Shown here one piece after another: positions 57,450 through 64,000 of a stretch of 64,000 nucleotides of DNA (within the stretch, counting starts at the first letter, position 1; each line of letters begins with the position of its first letter). Source of the DNA: Thalassoglobus neptunius (GTDB taxonomy: Bacteria; Planctomycetota; Planctomycetia; Planctomycetales; Planctomycetaceae); assembly GCF_007859735.1 (NCBI RefSeq), contig NZ_SIHI01000016.1, positions 20,519 to 84,518 of the forward strand, given 5' to 3'. Below the pieces are notes generated by a model that saw only the letters and a program-made list of their open reading frames with translations, searched no databases and was not told the origin of the DNA. The translations under genes were made by a program, and so were the position numbers.

Positions 57450-58022
57450 TTAGTCAGCACTTTCATCACTGCCTCGCTGGACTTTGTACCGCAGCTCCGC
57501 CATTCCTGACCCGAGTTGGTGAACTGACGTCAGTTGTAGCGCCGGACTTAACACCATCCTTGGGAACAACGGCTTTCCCTTGCCAAGTGTTACCGAGCCC
57601 ACTTGGATAATTAACTCGTCCAATAAGCCCGCATCGAAGAATTGTCCCGCCAGGTCACCGCCACCAACGATCCATATGTTCTTGCCGCCCGCTTCCTCAA
57701 GCATGGCCTCATGAACACGACTCACGTCGCCTTTCACGAAGCGAATCTCCGCGACTGGAATTTGGGGAAGCTGACGTGATAAAAAAAACCATGTCGGTTG
57801 AGTGTATGGCCACGGCGATCCCACCTCCTCAACCACTTTCTCCGCATTTCGAACGATCCATTCGTAGGTTGCTGACCCCATCGCCAAAGCTCCGACGTTG
57901 GCAATAAACTCGGGGTAGCTCGATTCTTCGATGCTTCCAAGTGCGAAGAGCCAGTCGAGAGAATCATCTTCGGTCGCGAGAAACCCGTCGAGGCTGGCTG
58001 CGGTGTAATACTGGGTCTTCAT
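57450..58022 (-). CDS. Dihydrofolate reductase-family protein (RibD C-terminal-like)
   Basis: A 190-aa protein with the DHFR/RibD reductase fold: AASLDGFLA near the start, GSATYEWI, and a nucleotide-binding segment IWIVGGGDLAGQFFDAGLLDE (in part). These match the YyaP/YwjB-type group, which is more often a RibD-like reductase than a true folate enzyme. The length is normal. It appears to be a single gene. Confidence 0.85.
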   Translation of the reverse strand: MKTQYYTAASLDGFLATEDDSLDWLFALGSIEESSYPEFIANVGALAMGSATYEWIVRNAEKVVEEVGSPWPYTQPTWFFLSRQLPQIPVAEIRFVKGDVSRVHEAMLEEAGGKNIWIVGGGDLAGQFFDAGLLDELIIQVGSVTLGKGKPLFPRMVLSPALQLTSVHQLGSGMAELRYKVQRGSDESAD

Positions 58023-58135
58023 GGTTGCGGCACGGGTTATGAGTTGATCAGGAGCTTGAACTTACAGCCCAACAACTTGTTCGCTTCGGTGTGCTCTTGA
58101 TTCGATCCCCAACCGAGCAAAGCCGAATGAATCGG

Positions 58136-59467
58136 TTATTCCCCACTCGCTGGCTGCGGATCACTCACAGGAAGACACAACCATGGCGGTCGTACGCTGG
58201 AAACCTGATTCAGTTCTTTCGCAGCTGCCCGAACTTTTCCTTCGGTTGTAAGGTGCGTCATAAAGACGAGCGGCACGATCGGCGGTTTCGAAGGGTCTTG
58301 TTCGTCGGAGACTTCCTTTTGAATGACGGAGGAAAGGCTGATTCTGTTTCGCCCCAGAATATCCGCAATGTCGGCGATCACGTGAGGGAGGTCTTCCACG
58401 TGGAACCGGAAGTAATAGCGACGCTTGATTTCTTCCAAATTCTGATACTGAAACTGTTGTTCGGTCTGCCAGAGATTGAGTCTTCGGAACGTCAGTGCCG
58501 CACGTCCCACAGCGACATCGACAAGATCCGCGACGACCGCCGACGCTGTTGCCATCTGACCGGCTCCCATCGCTGAAAACCAGGCTTTTCCGACTGCGTC
58601 ACCCGTCAGCTCAATCATGTTGTACGGACCGTTTGTTTGGGCAAGCGGTCGTGAATGCCGAATCAACGTCGGCTGTGTATGGAGTTCGAGGCATCCGTCC
58701 ACGAGTTTTGCAGTCGCAAGCAGCTTGATGGCATAGCCGAGTTCATCAGCGAATCGAAGATCTTCGAGCAGTAACTCATCGATCCCTTGAACAGGGAACA
58801 TGTCGGGAGTGAGGCGTTCCCCGAACGCGAGTTGCGTCAGGATTCCCAGCTTCTGAGCAGCATCGGTTCCTTCAACATCCATCGAGGGATCGGCTTCGGC
58901 ATAGCCCATCGCTTGTGCCTCGGCGACAGCGTCTTCATAAGAAACGCTATTCTCGAGCATCTGTGTCAGAATGAAATTGCTCGTACCATTCAGAATCGCT
59001 TCCAGCGCGACGATCTGATTGCCTGACATCGCCTGCCCGATGGCTGCAATGACTGGACACCCGCCAGCGACGGCCGCTTCGAACGCGATGGTGCGACCTG
59101 ATTCACGGGCTTTGGAAAACAACGTGTTCCCATGCTCGCACAGCAAGGCTTTGTTGGCGGTGACAATGTCTTTCCCAGCTTCGAGAGCTGTTTCCACAAT
59201 CTCCTTCGCGGGAGACAATCCGCCGATCAGTTCGACGATGACATCATTGTCCGGCGATTTCGCCAGCGACAATGGATCAGTGGAGACCGGAATCCCTGCA
59301 AGGTCGACCGGTCGCGGCTTTGAAGCATCTCGGACTGCGATTCCGGTAATTTCGATGGGACGTCCTGCTCGCTGAGCAGTGCGTTGTGCGTGTTCCGTCA
59401 GAATCTGAGCGACGCCTGAGCCGACTGTTCCAAGACCAATTAAACCAACTCGCAATGAATCTGACAT
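58136..59467 (-). CDS. hom: Homoserine dehydrogenase
   Basis: A 443-aa enzyme reducing aspartate semialdehyde to homoserine, the branch point to threonine and methionine. It has the NAD(P) loop VGLIGLGTVGSGVA (residues 7-20), the catalytic segment NGTSNFILTQML with EAQAMGYAEADPSMDVEGTDA, and a C-terminal ACT domain (about 355-440) that in the family confers threonine feedback. The ATG at 59467 is chosen over the start 43 codons earlier because it gives the normal N terminus. The leader (59468-59756) shows no amino-acid-rich leader peptide, unlike cimA. It diverges from mqnA. Confidence 0.93.
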   Translation of the reverse strand: MSDSLRVGLIGLGTVGSGVAQILTEHAQRTAQRAGRPIEITGIAVRDASKPRPVDLAGIPVSTDPLSLAKSPDNDVIVELIGGLSPAKEIVETALEAGKDIVTANKALLCEHGNTLFSKARESGRTIAFEAAVAGGCPVIAAIGQAMSGNQIVALEAILNGTSNFILTQMLENSVSYEDAVAEAQAMGYAEADPSMDVEGTDAAQKLGILTQLAFGERLTPDMFPVQGIDELLLEDLRFADELGYAIKLLATAKLVDGCLELHTQPTLIRHSRPLAQTNGPYNMIELTGDAVGKAWFSAMGAGQMATASAVVADLVDVAVGRAALTFRRLNLWQTEQQFQYQNLEEIKRRYYFRFHVEDLPHVIADIADILGRNRISLSSVIQKEVSDEQDPSKPPIVPLVFMTHLTTEGKVRAAAKELNQVSSVRPPWLCLPVSDPQPASGE

Positions 59468-59695
59468 TTGAGGTTTGAGACCGCCACTGGAAATTTGAAG
59501 ACACCTGCGGCCGGGACTGTCCGACCGGCGCATGATCAGATTAACGGCATTGGCAAGACGACGGGAGGCACAAGGGAGATTTCTCCCCGATTTCACTCGT
59601 CATGATGTCACAGATGCAGTTATTTATCTGAAGAATCTGCGGTTATTGATCCACGACTTTTACACAGAACTCAATTTCTCGCACTGGCAAGGAGA

Positions 59696-59723
59696 TTGCG
59701 AGCCCGGTCTTGCTTCCTATAAT
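59696..59723 (+). promoter_or_regulatory. Promoter of mqnA
   Basis: TTGCGA (59696-59701) and consensus TATAAT (59718-59723) are 16 nt apart, 34 nt before the mqnA start codon. The element closely resembles the nuo promoter. Confidence 0.6.
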
Positions 59724-59756
59724 CCAACGAACTCCTCTATTTAGGCAGTTGATGTC

Positions 59757-60632
59757 ATGATCAACCGAAACAGAAATCCTGAGCGCATGGAAGCAGATTC
59801 AACGTGGACGCATCAAACTATTCGAGTCGGTGCGGTGAGCTACTTGAACAGCCGCCCGCTCGTTGAATCCCTCGATACCTATCAACCAGAAATCGAGCTT
59901 TCCCTCGACGTTCCAAGTCGTCTTGCAGACCAACTCGCCGGCGGCAAGCTGGATGTTGCTCTCATTCCTTCCGTCGAATCGTTTGTCGACTCAAATTACA
60001 GGATTGTTTCTGACGCCTGTATCGCAACGCATGGCCCCGTCCTGTCTGTGAAGCTCTATTTCCGCGTTCCTCCGGGGAAGGTGAAAACACTCGCTCTCGA
60101 CGAGGGGTCTCGAACAAGTGCGGCCCTCGCGCAGATCATGCTTGCAGAGCGTTTCGGAGTGCATCCGGATCGAATCCCGTTACCGCTCGAACAATCGACC
60201 TCCGACACATCCGCTGACGCGGTCCTTCTCATCGGAGATCGAGCAATGCACACACCTGCGGAATCCTTCCACTCTGTGTGGGATCTTGGAGAAGAGTGGG
60301 TCACCTGGACCGGGTTACCCTTCGTCTTTGCGATGTGGACAACTCGTTCCGGCCTTGATCTCCACGGAGTTGAAGCTGTTTTGCAACAGGCACGAGATCT
60401 CGGATTAGAGCGAATCAACAAGATCGCCATCGACGGAGCCAATGCTCTTGGTCTTTCACAAGATGTGAGTCTGCACTACCTCACGAAGAACCTGTACTTC
60501 AAATTGGGAGAAGCAGAGCGAGAAGGTCTCAAGTTGTTCCGAAGACTTGCTGCTGAGAACAACCTGATCCCTCAAATGAACACGCTTCGATCGAGAAGGC
60601 ATTCCTCGACAGATTCACTCGCGAGAGCTTAA
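59757..60632 (+). CDS. mqnA: Chorismate dehydratase (menaquinone, futalosine route)
   Basis: A 291-aa MqnA-family protein. The opening VGAVSYLNSRPLVESL, the segment VALIPSVESF, and the Asp/Ser-rich DEGSRTSAALAQIMLAER are family-typical. MqnA dehydrates chorismate to 3-[(1-carboxyvinyl)oxy]benzoate, the first step of futalosine-dependent menaquinone synthesis. No other mqn gene is adjacent; the UbiD-family gene at 3.6 kb is a possible later-step enzyme. A start at the second ATG (codon 10) is also possible. The gene is complete. Confidence 0.88.
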   Translation: MINRNRNPERMEADSTWTHQTIRVGAVSYLNSRPLVESLDTYQPEIELSLDVPSRLADQLAGGKLDVALIPSVESFVDSNYRIVSDACIATHGPVLSVKLYFRVPPGKVKTLALDEGSRTSAALAQIMLAERFGVHPDRIPLPLEQSTSDTSADAVLLIGDRAMHTPAESFHSVWDLGEEWVTWTGLPFVFAMWTTRSGLDLHGVEAVLQQARDLGLERINKIAIDGANALGLSQDVSLHYLTKNLYFKLGEAEREGLKLFRRLAAENNLIPQMNTLRSRRHSSTDSLARA

Positions 60633-60723
60633 AGCGAGCATGCTGCACTCATGAACGCGCTGCTTTCGCGAGAGTGTCGCTTTGCGAGTTTGCCACTCGT
60701 CAGCCTCGCATGTTTGTCGCCAG

Positions 60724-60775
60724 CCGCTGACACCAACCGCTGACATCAACCGCTGACATCAACCGCTGACATCAA
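60724..60775 (+). repeat. Four tandem copies of a 13-bp unit
   Basis: The unit CCGCTGACATCAA is repeated four times end to end (60724-60775); only the first copy differs, by one base. Partial CCGCTGA-like and GCCAGCCGCT sequence lies on both sides. It sits between mqnA and the convergent diacylglycerol kinase gene. Confidence 0.85.
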
Positions 60776-60792
60776 ACAGTGTCGCCAGCCGC

Positions 60793-61167
60793 TTAGATGC
60801 CGGACTCAAGCCATTCGTGCAAATGGCGACTGAATACCAGCAGTCCGACAACGGCTGCTGTGATTGAAACGACGAGAACGCTCCCAGCTGCGAAGTCTTT
60901 CGCCCGGCGGGCTCGTTCGTCAATTTCGGGCTGAAGCAAATCGACGACGGATTCGATCGCAGTATTGATCAGCTCCGCTGAGAGAACTCCGCCAATGCAA
61001 ATCGCGATCACGATCCATTCGATCGTCGTCAGGCCCAGGATCAGGCCCGCCACAATGACTGCGACCGCAATGGCCAGCTGAATTCGAAAATTCCGTTCCG
61101 TCGCTGCCGCTTCAAAGAGGCTGCGGATGGCGATCTTCAAACTGGCCAGAAACGAGTCGTTTTTCAT
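60793..61167 (-). CDS. dgkA: Diacylglycerol kinase (DgkA family)
   Basis: A 124-aa integral membrane kinase with three hydrophobic helices (about residues 30-48, 52-72, 97-117) and the family motif ELINTAIESVVDLL. It recycles diacylglycerol or phosphorylates undecaprenol; which one cannot be told. The ATG at 61167 gives the normal N terminus. A longer frame back to 61248 is rejected because its first 15 codons lie in the interspersed repeat. Confidence 0.87.
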   Translation of the reverse strand: MKNDSFLASLKIAIRSLFEAAATERNFRIQLAIAVAVIVAGLILGLTTIEWIVIAICIGGVLSAELINTAIESVVDLLQPEIDERARRAKDFAAGSVLVVSITAAVVGLLVFSRHLHEWLESGI

Positions 61168-61204
61168 GTGATCCCGGCGAGAGTCGAGAAATGATGGACA
61201 GGGA

Positions 61205-61311
61205 TTAGAGCACTTTCTGATTGGGTCTGCACTCACTCGCACGAGCAAACTGAGCCTTTTACCTCATGAAAAAGCTCAAGCGAGTGCACAGGAAAGAGCA
61301 ACATGCTTTAA
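61205..61311 (+). repeat. Interspersed hairpin repeat, copy B (107 bp)
   Basis: About 90% identical to copy A at 20053-20158. The ends (TTAGAGCA and TGCTTTAA) pair over 8 bp, then CTTTC with GAAAG, TGCACTC with GAGTGCA, and an inner hairpin TGAGC with GCTCA, so nearly the whole unit can fold into one long hairpin. Its right end overlaps the stop codon (TAA) of the leftward DUF1559 gene by 4 nt. Confidence 0.8.
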
Positions 61312-62564
61312 TCCAGGAAGTTCTCTCGGCTCAATGAATGGGGAACGATTGATCCGGAGTAGACTTGAAACGGAAGAAGCTCGACCGTGGGGACTGACAG
61401 TTCGCTGTCGTTGGGAATTGGAAATCCCGGGTTGATCCAGTTGTCGGAATTCAGGTCTCGAACTTTCTTGACGCTTCCATCTGCCATGAGGATGTTGAGT
61501 GTCATCACTCCCGCTGCAAAGTCAGGGTGTTGCGGAGCCCAGTTTCGCGTGTCTTGAAGCCAGATTTTTCCGTCCACACCCCCGTCGCCTTCAACTTCAG
61601 CAGTTGGGAGTTCGTCTCCGCAGAACGGACCGGTTTCACAATCGTCGACTGGCAAACGATCGGCAACTGTTCCGGGTGGAAGACTGACAAATGAATCCGT
61701 CGACTGGTCCCATGTCACAGGCCCATTGAGCATAGCTGCCACCAAATGCTCTCCTTGAGTGAGACCATTGACGCTGGCGAGAGTCTCTGAAACTTTGATC
61801 GTTGGAGTTCCTTCTGCAAGGAGCGGAATGTTTTGCTGCGGGATCGGCGAGATCGCGAGGAGCCGCAAGTTGAGTGGTCCGAACGTCGCCCCACGCTCAC
61901 TGACGGGCCAGTCGGGAGAAGTTTGCCAGAGCCCATCATCAGCTCGTTCCCAGGCAATTCCTGATCGCGCCAAATACCAGCTCGGCGCGTAATTGGTCGT
62001 CATTCCGCTTCGAATCATTTCCGAAGCCATTTCGATTCGCCCAGAGTCACCAGGCGGCAACTTTCCGTCCCCCACGGGTTCACCGTCTTTGGCTTCAACG
62101 AGGAAGTCGGCACACTCGCCCCCCAGTCGAAAATTCAGATCAGCAGGCATCCGAGTCACTGAAGGAGTTCCGGGAGTCCCGACCAGATCGGCGACTCCTT
62201 CCGCATGGGTGAGGCTGTGACTCGGGCAGTGGAGTGTCGCCCCCGAGAGACGCTTGAGGTGATACAGATCCGAAACCCATCCAAACTCGATGGGACATCC
62301 ATCGGACAAAAAATCATGCGCTCCGGTCGAAAGTTGCGTCGCATCGTTTTCATCGGCGAACTGCAAGAACGCGACGCCGATCTGTCTCAAGTGGTTCTGA
62401 CACTGAACATCTCGTGATTGCTCGCGGAGCCTCATCAGCACCGGAGCCCCCAAACCGATCACGATGAACACAATGATCAACACGACCACGATTTCCGAAA
62501 CAGAAACCCCGGCTCGCGGCACAGGACGATCGAACGACTTTTTCAAAGAGTGGGGACGATTCAT
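61308..62564 (-). CDS. DUF1559-like protein with prepilin-type N terminus
   Basis: A 418-aa protein with a prepilin-like start: basic leader, then GVSVSEIVVVLIIVFIVIGL, with the conserved Glu near the cleavage site, followed by APVLMRLREQSRDVQCQNHLRQIG as in DUF1559 pilin-like proteins. The long C-terminal domain has the late ILMADGSVKKVRD segment, equivalent to the Asp-Gly motif of the family. It starts at an ATG that overlaps the sulfatase stop (ATGA), so both are translationally coupled. A sulfatase followed by a pilin-like protein is unusual. Its stop codon lies in copy B of the repeat. Confidence 0.8.
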   Translation of the reverse strand: MNRPHSLKKSFDRPVPRAGVSVSEIVVVLIIVFIVIGLGAPVLMRLREQSRDVQCQNHLRQIGVAFLQFADENDATQLSTGAHDFLSDGCPIEFGWVSDLYHLKRLSGATLHCPSHSLTHAEGVADLVGTPGTPSVTRMPADLNFRLGGECADFLVEAKDGEPVGDGKLPPGDSGRIEMASEMIRSGMTTNYAPSWYLARSGIAWERADDGLWQTSPDWPVSERGATFGPLNLRLLAISPIPQQNIPLLAEGTPTIKVSETLASVNGLTQGEHLVAAMLNGPVTWDQSTDSFVSLPPGTVADRLPVDDCETGPFCGDELPTAEVEGDGGVDGKIWLQDTRNWAPQHPDFAAGVMTLNILMADGSVKKVRDLNSDNWINPGFPIPNDSELSVPTVELLPFQVYSGSIVPHSLSRENFLD

Positions 62565-64000
62565 TTGATCCACGGACCATTCACAAAGTCTCGAACACTC
62601 GTCGGCACAACTGGACCGGGATACGGCCGCGGATCAGAATGGGAAGCGTCCATGAAGCTTTGAATCTGCTCGACAATCTCGGGGTGCTGGGCAGCTACGT
62701 CTCGCTCCTCACCCGGATCAGAGTCCAGGTCGAATAGCTGGATCGTCTCTTGCCCGGCGAGATGAATCCCTTTCCACTTGCCCATCCGGGCAGCTCTTCC
62801 CAATCCGCGTCTGGACAGATACTCCCAATAAAGTCCCTCGTGACTCTCTTGTTCCCCGTCGCCTGTCAGTGTCGGCAAAAAGGAGATCCCATCGGTGACT
62901 TCCGGCGTGTCGGCTCCAATGACTTCACAAAGCGTTGGGGTGACATCCCAGAACGCGAGCGGTTCATCACTGACTTTTCCGGCAGCAATTTGATCAGGCC
63001 AACGAGCCACAAACGGAACGCGAATTCCTCCTTCGTAGAACGTCCCTTTGTAGCCTCTCAGATCCGCATTGTTCTGAAAGTAATCAGTCATCTTCGTCCA
63101 GCCGGCATCTTTTCCTCCGCTTTGACCGCCGTTGTCAGACGTAAAGATCACAAGTGTGTTCTCGTCGATTTTCAGTTCCTTCAACAGCTGAAGAATTTCT
63201 CCGACTTGATCGTCCATCCGGGAAATCATTCCCGCGAGAGTGGTCAGGCCATCTTCGGATCCAAGATAATTTTCACGAGGATCGAGAATCGCAACCTTTG
63301 GAAATTTCCCTCGATAGGGAATCTCTGACTCTTCCGGGACGACAACTTCCACATGCGGAATGATGTATGGAACATAGGCGAAAAACGGTTTGTCGTGGTT
63401 TGATTGAATGAACTCCATTGCGGAGTCATGAATCTCGTCATTGACGTACTGATTCATTCCGGTGCGATTGCCATCCAGCATCACTTTTTCATCGTTTTGC
63501 CACAGCCAGTAGGGATAATAGAAGTGAGCATGGACCTGAAGATACTGGCCGAAATACTGATCGAACCCCTGTCGATTTGGATGCCCTGAGGTGCCTTCGT
63601 ATCCGAGCCCCCATTTCCCGAAACCACCCGTCACATAACCAGCAGACTTGAAGCGTTCAGCGAGCGTGACATCGGAATCGAGAAGGAATTGACGCGTATC
63701 ATTCGCTCGGACGGGCGTGTGCCCCGAGTGAAGCCCGGTCATCAGAACACTTCGCGATGGCTGACAAACGTGTGAGCCAGCGTAGAAGTGCGTGAACTGA
63801 ATTCCCTCGTCAGCAATCTGATCGATATGGGGCGTCTTGATCTGATCCTGTCCGTAGCATCCAAGTGCTCCGTATCCCATATCATCCGCCATGATGAGAA
63901 TGATGTTTGGGCGGGTGGGTTGATCGGCTTGAAGTGTTGGCGTATAAAGGAGTTGTGGAATGACAGTAGTGGCAAGCAAAAATGCCAGTGTAGTTATTCT
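62561..64000 (-). CDS. Secreted sulfatase (FGly type), 5'-truncated by window edge
   Basis: The frame is open to base 64000, so the start lies beyond the window; a TTG at 63979 is probably internal to the signal peptide (hydrophobic run, cleavage near TLQA). Sulfatase marks: IILIMADDMGYG, the formylglycine motif CQPSRSVLMTG, GFGKWGLGYEG and FTSDNGGQSGG. It is closest in style to N-acetylgalactosamine-6-sulfate or arylsulfatase-A type enzymes; the substrate is unknown. Its stop overlaps the start of the DUF1559-like gene. Confidence 0.9.
   Translation of the reverse strand, partial: RITTLAFLLATTVIPQLLYTPTLQADQPTRPNIILIMADDMGYGALGCYGQDQIKTPHIDQIADEGIQFTHFYAGSHVCQPSRSVLMTGLHSGHTPVRANDTRQFLLDSDVTLAERFKSAGYVTGGFGKWGLGYEGTSGHPNRQGFDQYFGQYLQVHAHFYYPYWLWQNDEKVMLDGNRTGMNQYVNDEIHDSAMEFIQSNHDKPFFAYVPYIIPHVEVVVPEESEIPYRGKFPKVAILDPRENYLGSEDGLTTLAGMISRMDDQVGEILQLLKELKIDENTLVIFTSDNGGQSGGKDAGWTKMTDYFQNNADLRGYKGTFYEGGIRVPFVARWPDQIAAGKVSDEPLAFWDVTPTLCEVIGADTPEVTDGISFLPTLTGDGEQESHEGLYWEYLSRRGLGRAARMGKWKGIHLAGQETIQLFDLDSDPGEERDVAAQHPEIVEQIQSFMDASHSDPRPYPGPVVPTSVRDFVNGPWIK

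Noticed and set aside
59468..59756. Possible threonine/methionine attenuator or riboswitch before hom
   Set aside because: The leader has a GC hairpin but no U tract, and the short frames in it are not rich in Thr, Ile or Met; nothing like the cimA layout is present.
60793..61248. Longer diacylglycerol kinase start at 61248
   Set aside because: Its first 15 codons come from the interspersed repeat, and the protein from 61167 already has the normal family N terminus.

Overview
The window reads as the chromosome of a planctomycete, probably of the order Planctomycetales. The marks are two DUF1559 proteins with prepilin-like N termini, two FGly-type sulfatases, a secreted beta-helix protein with the LEPR-like tag ESLESRTLLSA, a spermidine-synthase-like membrane fusion, a DUF1570-type protein, the futalosine-route gene mqnA, and many secreted proteins with no known relatives outside the phylum. 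No phage, insertion sequence, CRISPR array, rRNA or complete tRNA was found. Genes are mostly single or in short operons on both strands.

Region by region. 1-3.4 kb: a cut-off coiled-coil protein, then a leftward von Willebrand A / zinc-ribbon pair. 3.6-5.4 kb: a UbiD-family decarboxylase. 5.4-8.4 kb: leftward secreted proteins and a Wza-like polysaccharide export lipoprotein. 8.9-12.5 kb: an acidic beta-helix protein and a short SecA paralogue. 12.5-17.5 kb: a DUF1570-type metallopeptidase-like protein and the spermidine-synthase-like membrane protein. 17.7-20.0 kb: an RlmI-like methyltransferase and a dienelactone hydrolase. 20.5-29.3 kb: a reduced type II secretion / type IV pilus-like locus with a GspE-like protein whose Walker motifs are degenerate, a CNNM protein, three different GspF proteins, three overlapping pseudopilin-like genes and a DUF1559 protein. 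29.4-33.0 kb: a large membrane protein and an ABC-2 permease. 33-39 kb: leftward accessory genes, including an M14 peptidase-like protein that has lost active-site residues. 39.3-42.2 kb: an HpcH/HpaI aldolase and citramalate synthase (cimA). 42.5-45.2 kb: an amidohydrolase and threonine dehydrogenase (tdh). 45.4-48.5 kb: nuoI-nuoA-nuoC-nuoD. 48.6-51.4 kb: DUF488, lhgO and a PyrK-like reductase. 51.6-53.6 kb: a seven-repeat NHL/Vgb-like secreted protein. 53.7-64 kb: methyltransferase, sulfatase, sugar isomerase, DHFR-like protein, homoserine dehydrogenase (hom), mqnA, diacylglycerol kinase, DUF1559 protein and a second sulfatase cut by the window edge.

The most notable find is upstream of cimA. 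A 28-codon reading frame with seven isoleucine codons is followed by mutually exclusive antiterminator and terminator hairpins. This has the full layout of a classical translation-coupled attenuator, with isoleucine, the end product of the citramalate route, as the sensed amino acid. cimA, hom and tdh together suggest that threonine and isoleucine flux is handled by threonine-independent isoleucine synthesis plus threonine breakdown. nuo and mqnA (and perhaps the UbiD protein) belong to a menaquinone-linked respiratory chain, and the nuo and mqnA promoters look alike (TTGCG-N16-TATAAT). A repeat of about 106 bp, able to fold into a hairpin, occurs twice, at 20.1 and 61.2 kb.
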